Part shown: positions 35,258 through 43,599 of the stretch, in pieces
Layout: the number at the start of each line of letters is the position of its first letter
Position numbering within the stretch: position 1 is the stretch's first letter
From: an uncultured Clostridia bacterium
Lineage (GTDB): Bacteria > Bacillota > Clostridia > Oscillospirales > Acutalibacteraceae
NCBI GenBank assembly: GCA_946184295.1
Contig: CAMHEZ010000012.1
Coordinates: 1-61,243 of the forward strand
Reading direction: 5' to 3'
Length of the DNA: 61,243 bases
Translations under genes and position numbers: made by a program
Notes under the pieces: model-generated
Seen by the model: only the letters and a program-made list of their open reading frames with translations
What the model was told of the DNA's origin: nothing
Database searches by the model: none

Positions 35258-35738
35258 TCGAATTGTGTCGGATGATGTCGAACCCTTTTGTCGCTTTGTG
35301 GCTTTTTTGTGCATATGCACAAAAAGCGTGTCGCCGAAGGGACGGATGGCAGACCAGGCGCGTTGTCGAATTTCAGCATGGTGAAGGGGACTTTTCACAA
35401 AAAAATCGGTGAAAAAATTCGTTTAAAACGCGGAAGGACGTGTGAAAAATTTGCGTGTTTTTAATAATTTGATTCGCTGCCGCGGTAAAGCGGCAAATAT
35501 CATTGAAGAATTTTATTGAACCTTATGATGAAAAACATCTCAAAAAAATTGTAGAAGATAGCGTAAAGTGGGAGATGTCAAGCAAAAAATGTCGATCAAA
35601 ACGATTTTGTGCGGAAACACGAATTTTTAATAGGAACGAAAAAAATGCTGGATTCATGTTGAAATTTATCCTCGTTTTGTGGTAGGATTAATTCACGGTT
35701 CCGATCGGCCGAAAAATTGTTTCTTGGAGTTTGGATCA
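35258..35738 (+). promoter_or_regulatory. spo0A upstream region with 0A-box-like sites
   Basis: AT-rich leader region without a convincing gene. TGTCGAA, the 0A box, occurs at 35276-35282 and 35364-35370; TGTCGAT is at 35590-35596 and CGTCGAA at 35256-35262. A promoter-like TTGAAA-18-TAGGAT is at 35659-35688. The pattern suits autoregulation of spo0A, but individual 7-mers are weak evidence. Confidence 0.5.
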
Positions 35739-36557
35739 ATGAAGGAAATCAAGGTTATTATGTCCCACGAAAATAAAGAGATGTTTATGAGGGCCATGCA
35801 GCTCAAAGCGGGTGTGACCGGCAGCATCATGTCGTCTGAGCAGATTGGCGGCTTTGTGCCGGTAAATAATGACGGTGAATCATTTGCGTCAGCGATAGAT
35901 CGCTGTCGTCCCGACGTGGTTTTGCTGGATCTGTTTATTGGCAGAACCGATGCGATCACACTCATCAGAAAACTGCGGCAGAACATGGGACAGAGCATAC
36001 CGAAATTTGTGGTGGTCTGTGAGTTCCCCGCCATTCGGCTGGAACGTGAGCTTTACAACGCCGGCGCGACGGTCGTGCTGACCAAGCCCGTGCGTACCGA
36101 GGCGCTGTATAACGTGATCTGCTCGGTGGGGCGTACGGACAGTGTGGGACCGCTTTTTCCCTTTGCGGGCGTCAAAGCCCTGAGCGGGGACCGTGATGTG
36201 GACGAGCTGGAGCTGATTGTGACGGACATCATTCATCAGATCGGCGTGCCGGCTCACATCAAAGGCTATCAGTATGTGCGCTTTGCCATCGTCACAGCGG
36301 TGGAAGAACCGGATATCATCAACGCCGTGACGAAGCAGCTTTATCCGCGTGTTGCCGAAAATTTCGGCAGTACACCCTCACGCGTTGAGCGTGCGATACG
36401 GCATGCCATCGAAGTGGCGTGGGACCGGGGCGACATTGATGTGCTCAATTCCTACTTCGGCTACACGATTCACAACGGCAGGGGCAAGCCGACCAACAGC
36501 GAGTTTATCGCCATGATTGCCGATAAACTGCGCATCAATATGCTGACCGCTTCCTGA
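35739..36557 (+). CDS. spo0A: stage 0 sporulation protein A (altered receiver)
   Basis: 272 residues. The C-terminal effector domain is canonical Spo0A: IGVPAHIKGYQYVRFAI, SRVERAIRHAIEVAWDRG and KPTNSEFIAMIADKLR. The N-terminal receiver keeps the phosphoacceptor-like Asp (PDVVLLDLF) and the switch Lys (VLTKPVR), but the acidic pair just after the first strand (ADDN in Bacillus) reads SHEN here, and the switch Thr/Ser region is unusual. Spo0A is the master regulator of sporulation. ATG 35739 is used; the next ATG, 35760, would remove the first strand. Followed by its own terminator. Confidence 0.93.
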   Translation: MKEIKVIMSHENKEMFMRAMQLKAGVTGSIMSSEQIGGFVPVNNDGESFASAIDRCRPDVVLLDLFIGRTDAITLIRKLRQNMGQSIPKFVVVCEFPAIRLERELYNAGATVVLTKPVRTEALYNVICSVGRTDSVGPLFPFAGVKALSGDRDVDELELIVTDIIHQIGVPAHIKGYQYVRFAIVTAVEEPDIINAVTKQLYPRVAENFGSTPSRVERAIRHAIEVAWDRGDIDVLNSYFGYTIHNGRGKPTNSEFIAMIADKLRINMLTAS

Positions 36558-36588
36558 CGAAGATTCCCGCTTGGCAGCAATCAAAAAA

Positions 36589-36638
36589 ACAAATCGGGCC
36601 GTGCCGCAATGACACTGCCCGATTTGTTTTTGTTTTGC
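36589..36638 (+). terminator. intrinsic terminator of spo0A
   Basis: ACAAATCGGGC pairs with GCCCGATTTGT, then TTTTGTTTTG. Confidence 0.87.
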
Positions 36639-36657
36639 GTGATGTCCCCATGACGGT

Positions 36658-36783
36658 CTATTTGTGATATACCCGTCTTCTGGAACCGAGTGCGCAGGCC
36701 GCCAGCACAATGCCGGTGATGGAAATGACAGTGCCCACAATGCTCAGCGAGAGCGCAAAGGCTGCCATGATATTTCTTCTCAT
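36658..36783 (-). CDS. small single-span membrane protein (41 aa)
   Basis: 41 residues on the minus strand: a basic start (MRRNIMAAF), one hydrophobic helix (about residues 6-30) and a basic tail (GSRRRVYHK). It has a good ribosome site, AAAGGTGGTG, nine bases before the ATG. It shares its 3' side with the spo0A terminator, which can serve both strands. No family recognised. A role in the spore or membrane is only possible, from its neighbours. Confidence 0.6.
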   Translation of the reverse strand: MRRNIMAAFALSLSIVGTVISITGIVLAACALGSRRRVYHK

Positions 36784-36879
36784 AGTGATATTACACCACC
36801 TTTCTGTGACGTTTGCCTTGAATCAAAATGGCTTACCTCTCTATTTTAATAAATTGAAACACAAAATTCAATATATTTA

Positions 36880-36908
36880 TTGAAATTTCTGTCAACATTG
36901 GGTATAAT
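36880..36908 (+). promoter_or_regulatory. promoter-like site between the small ORF and adhE
   Basis: TTGAAA at 36880-36885, TATAAT at 36903-36908, spacer 17. No gene follows before the adhE promoter, so it may give an extended adhE leader or a short RNA. Confidence 0.5.
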
Positions 36909-37052
36909 GATGAAAAAGACGTTTTTTTGCCTGCCGATCGTCCGGCAGCGCGGCGGCTTCTTGGCAGGCGGCTGGCAAATTCAACAGAATTGCCGTGAGG
37001 GGTGGAACGCAATTGAGCAGGTGCATGATATTTAAAAAAGCCTGTCATTTGC

Positions 37053-37081
37053 TTGACAATGGAAAAATAGTTTGTTAAAAT
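37053..37081 (+). promoter_or_regulatory. adhE promoter
   Basis: TTGACA at 37053-37058 and TAAAAT at 37076-37081, spacer 17, about 95 bases before adhE. Confidence 0.82.
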
Positions 37082-37089
37082 ATTAACGA
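37072..37089. promoter_or_regulatory. Rex operator over the adhE -10 element
   Basis: TTGTTAAAATATTAACGA matches the clostridial Rex consensus TTGTTAANNNNTTAACAA except for one base in the right half. It overlaps the -10 box, the position where NADH-sensing Rex represses fermentation genes such as adhE. Confidence 0.85.
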
Positions 37090-37175
37090 AGGCTGATTTC
37101 CGGTTCCGATGTGATTTCTTTCATGAGCGATCGGGGCGGTGAGATAACATTCCAAAAAGATTGGAGATATTGACA

Positions 37176-39773
37176 ATGGCAGAGTACGAAATCGTAGACG
37201 GCGTGGAAGCGCTGGAAAAGAAGCTCGCTCAGGTCCGGGAGGCGCAGAGAAAGTTTGCGACCTACACACAGGAGCAGGTAGACAAAATTTTCCTCGCAGC
37301 AGCGATTGCCGCCAATCAGGCGCGATTGCCGCTGGCCAAAATGGCGGTGGAGGAAACCGGCATGGGCGTCGTGGAGGACAAGGTCATCAAAAACAACTAT
37401 GCCGCCGAGTACATCTACAACGCCTACCGGGATACCAAGACCTGCGGCGTAATCGAAGAGGACAAGGCATACGGCATGAAGAAGATCGCTGAGCCAATCG
37501 GTGTCGTTGCGGCTGTCATTCCCACCACCAACCCCACTTCGACCGCGATCTTTAAGACTTTGATTTGTCTGAAGACCCGAAACGGCATTATTATCAGCCC
37601 CCATCCCCGCGCCAAGAAGAGCACCATTGCCGCCGCCAAAATCGTGCTGGAAGCGGCTGTCGCAGCAGGCGCTCCCGAGGGCATCATCGGCTGGATTGAC
37701 GTGCCCTCGCTGGAAATGACCAATCTGGTCATGAAGGAAGCCGACATCATCCTGGCCACCGGCGGCCCCGGCATGGTCAAGGCGGCTTACAGCTCCGGCA
37801 AGCCGGCGCTCGGCGTCGGCGCGGGCAATACCCCCGCCATCATCGACAAGTCGGCGGATATTCTGCTGGCGGTCAACTCCATTATTCATTCCAAGACCTT
37901 TGACAACGGCATGATCTGCGCTTCCGAGCAGTCAGTCATCGTTGACAAGGAGATTTATGAGGAAGTCCGCGCCGAGTTCGCCAAGAGAGGCTGCTATTTC
38001 CTCGCGGACGACGAGAAAGACAAGGTCAGAAAGACCATGATTATCAACGGCGCGCTCAACGCCAAGATCGTCGGTCAGAAGCCCGTGACCATCGCCGCGC
38101 TGGCAGGCGTGGAAGTACCCGAAGCCACCAAGGTGCTGATCGGCGAGGTCGAGAGCGTGGACATCTCCGAAGAATTTGCGCACGAGAAGCTGTCCCCCGT
38201 GCTGGCGATGTATAAGGCCGAGGACTTTGAGGACGCGCTCGCCAAGGCGGAGCAGCTCATCGCCGACGGCGGCTATGGCCATACTTCCTCGCTCTATTGC
38301 AACGCGCTCACCGAAACCGCCAAGATCGACACATTCAGCGCGAGAATGAAGACCTGCCGCATTCTGGTCAATACGCCTTCCTCTCACGGCGGCATCGGCG
38401 ACCTGTATAACTTCAAGCTGGCTCCCTCGCTGACATTGGGCTGCGGCTCCTGGGGCGGCAACTCGGTTTCGGAAAACGTCGGCGTCAAGCACCTGATTAA
38501 CATCAAGACCGTTGCCGAGAGGAGAGAGAATATGCTGTGGTTCCGTGCGCCTGAAAAGGTCTATATCAAGAAGGGCTGTCTGCCCGTGGCTCTCGAGGAA
38601 ATCAAGGCCGTGCTGGGCAAGAAGCGCGTGTTCATCGTCACCGACCAGTTCCTTTACAAGAACGGCTACACCAAGTGCATCACTGATAAGCTCGACGAGA
38701 TGGGTATTGTCCATGCCACCTTCTTTGACGTCGCGCCCGACCCGACGCTCGCCTGCGCACAGGAAGGCGTCAAGCAGATGAGAGCGTTCGAGCCTGACTG
38801 CATTATTGCGGTCGGCGGCGGCTCTGCCATGGACGCCGGCAAGATCATGTGGGTACTCTATGAGCATCCCGAGGCGGACTTCATGGATATGGCCATGCGC
38901 TTTATGGATATCCGCAAGAGAGTCTACACTTTCCCCAAGATGGGTGAAAAGGCCTACTTCATCGCGGTACCGACCTCCGCGGGCACCGGCTCCGAAGTGA
39001 CTCCCTTCGCCGTTATCACCGATGACAAGGGCATCAAGTACCCGTTGGCCGACTATCAGCTCATGCCCAACATGGCGATCGTGGACGCGGATATGCAGAT
39101 GACCGCGCCCAAGGGTCTGACCTCCGCCTCCGGCATCGACGCGATGAGCCACGCGCTGGAAGCGTATGTTTCCGTCATGGCGACCGATTACACCGACGGT
39201 CTGGCGCTCCAGGCCATCAAGACGATTTTCGATTATCTGCCGCTCTGCTATGAGGACGGCAACAATCAGCCTGCCGCCAGAGAGAAGATGGCCAACGCCG
39301 CCACGCTCGCTGGTATGGCTTTCGCCAATGCCTTCCTCGGCATCAACCATTCGCTCGCGCACAAGCTGGGCGCGTATCATCATATTGCCCACGGTATCGC
39401 CAACGCGCTGGTGTTGACCGACGTCATGCGCTTCAACGCGGCCGAGGCGCCCACGAAGATGGGTACCTTCTCGCAGTATGACCACCCCAAGACCCTCAGA
39501 CGCTACGCCGAAATCGCCGAGTATCTCGGCATTGAGGGCAAGGACGACAACGAGAAGCTCGAAGGTCTTATCGCCAAGCTCGAAGAGCTGAAAGAGAAGA
39601 TCGGTATCAAGAAGACCATTGCGGATTACGGCGTGAAGGAAGAGGACTTCCTCGCCACGCTCGACGAGATGAGCGAGTGTGCCTTCGATGACCAGTGCAC
39701 CGGCGCCAATCCGCGGTATCCGCTCATCAGCGAGCTGAAGGAGCTTTACTGCAAGGCCTATTACGGCAAGTAA
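37176..39773 (+). CDS. adhE: bifunctional acetaldehyde-CoA/alcohol dehydrogenase
   Basis: 865 residues, full AdhE length. N-terminal acetaldehyde dehydrogenase (CoA-acylating) with the catalytic Cys in NGMICASEQ; C-terminal iron-dependent alcohol dehydrogenase with AVGGGSAMDAGK, SAGTGSEVTPFAVI, HALEAYVS and the GINHSLAHKLGAYHHIAHG metal-binding histidines. It reduces acetyl-CoA to ethanol and regenerates NAD+ during fermentation. ATG 37176 follows GGAG; an in-frame TTG at 37161 is less likely. AdhE forms helical spirosomes in other species. Confidence 0.97.
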   Translation: MAEYEIVDGVEALEKKLAQVREAQRKFATYTQEQVDKIFLAAAIAANQARLPLAKMAVEETGMGVVEDKVIKNNYAAEYIYNAYRDTKTCGVIEEDKAYGMKKIAEPIGVVAAVIPTTNPTSTAIFKTLICLKTRNGIIISPHPRAKKSTIAAAKIVLEAAVAAGAPEGIIGWIDVPSLEMTNLVMKEADIILATGGPGMVKAAYSSGKPALGVGAGNTPAIIDKSADILLAVNSIIHSKTFDNGMICASEQSVIVDKEIYEEVRAEFAKRGCYFLADDEKDKVRKTMIINGALNAKIVGQKPVTIAALAGVEVPEATKVLIGEVESVDISEEFAHEKLSPVLAMYKAEDFEDALAKAEQLIADGGYGHTSSLYCNALTETAKIDTFSARMKTCRILVNTPSSHGGIGDLYNFKLAPSLTLGCGSWGGNSVSENVGVKHLINIKTVAERRENMLWFRAPEKVYIKKGCLPVALEEIKAVLGKKRVFIVTDQFLYKNGYTKCITDKLDEMGIVHATFFDVAPDPTLACAQEGVKQMRAFEPDCIIAVGGGSAMDAGKIMWVLYEHPEADFMDMAMRFMDIRKRVYTFPKMGEKAYFIAVPTSAGTGSEVTPFAVITDDKGIKYPLADYQLMPNMAIVDADMQMTAPKGLTSASGIDAMSHALEAYVSVMATDYTDGLALQAIKTIFDYLPLCYEDGNNQPAAREKMANAATLAGMAFANAFLGINHSLAHKLGAYHHIAHGIANALVLTDVMRFNAAEAPTKMGTFSQYDHPKTLRRYAEIAEYLGIEGKDDNEKLEGLIAKLEELKEKIGIKKTIADYGVKEEDFLATLDEMSECAFDDQCTGANPRYPLISELKELYCKAYYGK

Positions 39774-39783
39774 GAAGAAAAAG

Positions 39784-39971
39784 AAAGCGCGAAGCGCCAA
39801 TTAGCGAAGCGTGGGGAGTCTTAGCTGTCGCTAGCGACAGCTTGGGGGACTGGTCCTCCTGGCAGGGGCCTGGGGGCAGAGCCACCAGCAGGGTGTGGGA
39901 CGGCGTCCCACGAGGCAAGCGGAGCTTGCCGAGCAAGACGCGCTTGGACGAAAAACGTACCCGGGCGAATA
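39784..39971 (+). repeat. modular hairpin repeat, copy A6
   Basis: AAAGCGCGAAGCGCC start; CCGGGCGAATAC end. Stems: AGCTGTCGCTAGCGACAGCT, GGGGGAC/GTCCTCC, GTGGGAC-GGC-GTCCCAC and GGCAAGC-GGA-GCTTGCC. Its palindrome and third stem differ in sequence from other copies but keep pairing. It fills the gap between adhE and the kinase gene. Confidence 0.83.
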
Positions 39972-40004
39972 CAGCATGAAAATTCCGACAAGGAGGCATT
40001 AACT

Positions 40005-40760
40005 ATGGAATTTGACAATATGGAAATTATCGCGCAGCGCCCCAATAAGACAATTTATCGCTGCGGCAATTATACGGTGAAGGTGTTTGCCGAGGATTTC
40101 TCCAAGGCGGATATCCTCAATGAAGCGCTGAACACCGCCAGAGTGGAAGAGACCGGCCTGCCGATTCCCAAGGTGGATCAGGTCACCAAGATTGACGGCA
40201 AATGGGCGATTGTCTACGATTACATCGAAGGCAAGACGCTTGCCAAGCTGATGGAAGAGAATCCCGACAAACTGGACGCGTATCTGGCGCTGTTTGTGGA
40301 CTTGCAGCTGGAGATTCAGAGCAAGCGCGCGCCTTTGCTCAACAAGCTCCAGGACAAGATGAGAAGAAAGATCTCCGAAACCGGTCTCGACGCGACCACC
40401 CGTTATGAGCTGGATATGCGTCTCGCGGGTATGAAGAAGCATGTCAAGATCTGCCACGGCGATTTCAACCCCAGCAATATCATCATCAGCCCCGAGGGCA
40501 AGGCCTTTGTGCTCGACTGGTCGCATGCCACACAGGGCAACGGCGCTGCCGACGCGGCGAGAACCTATCTGCTCTTCTCACTGGAGGGCAAGACCGAGCT
40601 GGCGGAGAAGTACATGAATCTCTACTGCAAAAAGAGTGACACAGCCAAGCAGTATGTCCAGCAGTGGCTTCCCATCGTGGCGGCTTCGCAGTCGGTCAAG
40701 GGTAAGCCGGAAGAACGTGAGTTCCTGCTCAAGTGGGTCAATGTGGTTGAATATCAGTAA
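40005..40760 (+). CDS. aminoglycoside-phosphotransferase/choline-kinase-like protein
   Basis: 251 residues. Small kinase fold: VKVFAED (ATP Lys region), CHGDFNPSNII (catalytic loop HGDFNPSN) and FVLDWSHATQGNGAADAART (DxD metal region). Family members phosphorylate choline, sugars, amino acids or drugs; the substrate here is unknown. Ribosome site AAGGAGGCATT. It lies shortly before teichoic-acid-like genes and could act on a small alcohol used there, but a separate terminator and promoter follow. Confidence 0.8.
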   Translation: MEFDNMEIIAQRPNKTIYRCGNYTVKVFAEDFSKADILNEALNTARVEETGLPIPKVDQVTKIDGKWAIVYDYIEGKTLAKLMEENPDKLDAYLALFVDLQLEIQSKRAPLLNKLQDKMRRKISETGLDATTRYELDMRLAGMKKHVKICHGDFNPSNIIISPEGKAFVLDWSHATQGNGAADAARTYLLFSLEGKTELAEKYMNLYCKKSDTAKQYVQQWLPIVAASQSVKGKPEEREFLLKWVNVVEYQ

Positions 40761-40800
40761 TCCTCTATGACATTGACCTTTTTGGAATAGCATTGATTGG

Positions 40801-40845
40801 GAAGCACAGAGTGTGATAAAACACGCTTTGTGCTTCTTTTTTGTA
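40801..40845 (+). terminator. intrinsic terminator after the kinase-like gene
   Basis: GAAGCACAGAGTGTG pairs with CACGCTTTGTGCTTC, then TTTTTTG. Confidence 0.87.
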
Positions 40846-40871
40846 TATTTTATGTAATCATTTGGTTCGGC

Positions 40872-40900
40872 TTGACAAAGCGGGGCAGTTATGATTTAAT
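40872..40900 (+). promoter_or_regulatory. promoter of the first CDP-glycerol transferase gene
   Basis: TTGACA at 40872-40877 and TTTAAT at 40895-40900, spacer 17. The cytidylyltransferase promoter at 42682-42710 has the same -35/-10 elements. Confidence 0.75.
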
Positions 40901-40995
40901 AATGAAATGTGGAAGCGCGCTGTTTTCGGCGCGGTAGAAGGTAATGGCCGCCGTCGGATTTTGCGGCCGATTCTGTTTTATTGTGAGGGAAAGAA

Positions 40996-42603
40996 ATGAT
41001 TGATCTGATTTTTGACGCGGAAACGCAGTTGGTATCAATTGATAAATCAAGCTTTTTCACAAAGGTTCAGACAGCGCTGGCAGAAGGATATTTTCTGCGC
41101 AAGCGTCGCAGGGACATACGCAGGGCGAAGGCCGGTATGAGCCATTTGATGAAGACGGAGGAAGACGAGCTCGAAGAAGCGGAAATCAAAGAAGTGCAGC
41201 CCGCAGAGGTGCAGACCGCTCCTGATGAGGGAGAAAAGGAAAAACATCATCAGGGCGGCGGCTTGCTGGCTGTGTTGGACGATGGAATTGGATATATTGC
41301 TCGTTTTTTTATTATGTTGAGACTTCCGGTTGTGGAAAACCGCATTGTGTTCAGCACTTTCCAGAATGTTTATACCTGCAATTGCCGCTATATCGCTGAG
41401 GAAATGCGGAAACGGCTGGAGCAGGAAGTTGCTGCTAAAGACGCCGAAGCGGAGAAACAGAAAAACGAGCAAGCCCTTGTTGAAGAGAATGAAAAGGTAA
41501 AACGGACAATCGAGGAAGAACCGTACCAATTGATTTTTATTGTGAATCGCGCGGTTTATGCCGATAAGGATAAATATGATATTCCTGAGGATATCTGGCT
41601 GGTGCAGCGCGGCTCGATTGCGAGTTTTATCGCGCTGGGAACCGCGAAATACTGGGTAGACAATGCCCTCAACTGTATCTGGAAGAATATCCGAAAAAAG
41701 AAACGTCAGATTTATCTTAACACATGGCACGGTTCCCTTGGCATTAAGCGGCTCAACGGCGATAAGCATTGGGTTCGGCTCGCAAAGAAGTCCAACAGGA
41801 AAATCAGCGCTTTTATTACCAACAGCACCTTTGAGGAAGAAGTGTTTCAGGATTTCGCGTTCTGGTCGCGTGTGCCGTGTCTGCAATTCGGTCATCCGCG
41901 CAACGATATTTTACTCAACGAGAAATACAGCATCGCGATGAGAGAAAAAGTGTATGGTTATTATCGTATTCCCGAGCACGCGAAGACGGTGCTTTACGCG
42001 CCGACGTTCCGCGATAACAAGTCTGACGTCAGCGCCATCAGAATTGACTGCGTCAGGCTGAAAAAAGCGATGGAGATAAAGTTCGGCGGCGAGTGGACGG
42101 TGATGGTCAGGGCACATATGCACAACCGGCACAACGTCGCACTGCGGCAGATGTTTAACGCGCCCGGTGTGATAGACGCGAGCGACTACAACGATATGCA
42201 GGAGCTGCTGGCGGTGGTCGATGCGGGTATCACCGATTATTCCAGCTGGATATTTGATTTCGTCCTCACCGGACGTCCCGGCTTCATTTATGCCCGCGAC
42301 ATCGACCAGTATATCCATTCCCGCGGCTTCTATTACGACCTTGATAAGACGCCGTTTTCCATCGCGTCCAACGACGACGAGCTGGTTGCCAATATCGCGG
42401 CATTTGACGAAACAGAATACGCTAAGAACGTACAGGCGTTTTTGAAGGAAAAGGGCTGCTATGAGCAAGGCAACGCGGCCAAGCAGGTGGCCGATATGAT
42501 CTGCGACGGCACGTTTGAGCAAAAGCGTGCGGAAGCAGCGGCACGGCTTAAGGCGAAAAGGAAGAAACAAAAGGAAGAACGGCGGCAGAAGCGGTCGCGA
42601 TAA
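40996..42603 (+). CDS. CDP-glycerol glycerophosphotransferase family protein (TagB/TagF-like)
   Basis: 535 residues. A charged, Glu/Lys-rich N-terminal region with a hydrophobic patch (about 90-115), then the Glyphos_transf domain: YLNTWHGSLGIKRLNGD, FGHPRNDIL, VLYAPTFRDNKSD and VDAGITDYSSWIFDF. The conserved histidines (TWHG and HMHNRHN) are present. These enzymes build poly(glycerol phosphate) or similar cell-surface polymers on the cytoplasmic face. A second, different copy lies 1 kb downstream. Ribosome site GAGGGAAAGAA. Confidence 0.9.
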   Translation: MIDLIFDAETQLVSIDKSSFFTKVQTALAEGYFLRKRRRDIRRAKAGMSHLMKTEEDELEEAEIKEVQPAEVQTAPDEGEKEKHHQGGGLLAVLDDGIGYIARFFIMLRLPVVENRIVFSTFQNVYTCNCRYIAEEMRKRLEQEVAAKDAEAEKQKNEQALVEENEKVKRTIEEEPYQLIFIVNRAVYADKDKYDIPEDIWLVQRGSIASFIALGTAKYWVDNALNCIWKNIRKKKRQIYLNTWHGSLGIKRLNGDKHWVRLAKKSNRKISAFITNSTFEEEVFQDFAFWSRVPCLQFGHPRNDILLNEKYSIAMREKVYGYYRIPEHAKTVLYAPTFRDNKSDVSAIRIDCVRLKKAMEIKFGGEWTVMVRAHMHNRHNVALRQMFNAPGVIDASDYNDMQELLAVVDAGITDYSSWIFDFVLTGRPGFIYARDIDQYIHSRGFYYDLDKTPFSIASNDDELVANIAAFDETEYAKNVQAFLKEKGCYEQGNAAKQVADMICDGTFEQKRAEAAARLKAKRKKQKEERRQKRSR

Positions 42604-42613
42604 ACAAAGAATA

Positions 42614-42652
42614 ACGGCGTGTGAGGTGTCATCGACCTCACGCGCCGTTTTT
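42614..42652 (+). terminator. intrinsic terminator
   Basis: CGGCGTGTGAGGT pairs with ACCTCACGCGCCG, then TTTTTG. Confidence 0.85.
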
Positions 42653-42681
42653 GCTTGCGAAAAACTACACTAAACTTTCGT

Positions 42682-42710
42682 TTGACAAACTGTGTTGGGT
42701 ATGTTTTAAT
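42682..42710 (+). promoter_or_regulatory. promoter of the cytidylyltransferase gene
   Basis: TTGACA at 42682-42687 and TTTAAT at 42705-42710, spacer 17. Confidence 0.75.
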
Positions 42711-42806
42711 GAATATAATCAATTATCCCAAAGCAAAACCGATTTTTGTTATGAAAATCTACACAAATTGACTAAAAAGCAAGACACAGAGGGAGCAATC
42801 AGACAG

Positions 42807-43568
42807 ATGAGTAAAAATATTGCCATTATTTTCGCGGGCGGCAGCGGTGCGCGCATGGGCTCGGGTCTGCCCAAGCAGTTTCTGGAAGTCGCGGGCAAGC
42901 CGATCATTATCCACACGCTCAATATTTTTGAAGAGCACGAGGCGATTGACAAGATTTATATTGCCTGCAAGGAGGAATACATTCCCAAGCTGAAACGCCT
43001 GATTGACCGTCACCGCATCACCAAGGTAGCAGGGGTCGTTGCAGGCGGCGTCACGGGGCAGGATTCCATCTACAATGCCTTAAAGCTGGCCTATGAGGAG
43101 AACGACGGGGACGACATCGTGCTGATTCACGACGGCGTACGCCCTTATATCACCTCAGCGGTGATCTATGAGGACATCGCCTGCGTCAAGGAGCACGGCT
43201 CCGCCATCACCTGTGCGTCGCTCTTTGAGACACCTGTGGTCAGCACCGACGGGCGGAACATCGATTCGGTACCGCCGAGAGAGCATTTCTTCACCGCGCA
43301 GGCGCCCCAGTGTTTCTATCTCAAGGACGTGATCGAGGGGCATGAGGCGATGAGAAAGATCAACCCCGGTTACGAAGGTGTGGTGGACACCTGCTCGCTC
43401 ATGCAGCAGATGGGCAAAAAGCTGGCCATGGTTAAGGGCAACCGCGGCAATATCAAGGTGACGACCCCCGAAGACCTGTATATTTTCCACGGTCTGGTGC
43501 AGTATCACGAGGTGGAGCAGATTTTCGGCTTTGGCGAGAAAGAGGTCGCCAGCAATCTCAAAAAGTAA
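42807..43568 (+). CDS. IspD/TarI-type cytidylyltransferase
   Basis: 253 residues from ATG 42807. Nucleotidyltransferase core: IIFAGGSGARMGSGLPKQFL, then VLIHDGVRPYI, TAQAPQCFYL and NIKVTTPEDLYIF. Both IspD (methylerythritol phosphate pathway) and TarI (CDP-ribitol) fit. The position between two CDP-glycerol transferase genes favours a CDP-alcohol for wall polymer synthesis, but an isoprenoid role cannot be excluded. Ribosome site GAGGGAGCAATCAGACAG is modest. Confidence 0.85.
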   Translation: MSKNIAIIFAGGSGARMGSGLPKQFLEVAGKPIIIHTLNIFEEHEAIDKIYIACKEEYIPKLKRLIDRHRITKVAGVVAGGVTGQDSIYNALKLAYEENDGDDIVLIHDGVRPYITSAVIYEDIACVKEHGSAITCASLFETPVVSTDGRNIDSVPPREHFFTAQAPQCFYLKDVIEGHEAMRKINPGYEGVVDTCSLMQQMGKKLAMVKGNRGNIKVTTPEDLYIFHGLVQYHEVEQIFGFGEKEVASNLKK

Positions 43569-43599
43569 CTGGCTGGAGATTTTCAGGAGGTGACAGTTC

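Noticed and set aside
35503..35685. A 60-codon frame before spo0A
   Set aside because: Begins at TTG without a ribosome site, is AT-rich like the rest of the gap, and runs through the promoter-like site.
36910..37035. A 41-codon frame after the promoter-like site at 36880
   Set aside because: Its ATG lies almost on the -10 box, leaving no room for a ribosome site.
37932..39800. A 622-codon antisense frame over adhE
   Set aside because: Composition shadow of a highly conserved gene; no family similarity and no start signal.
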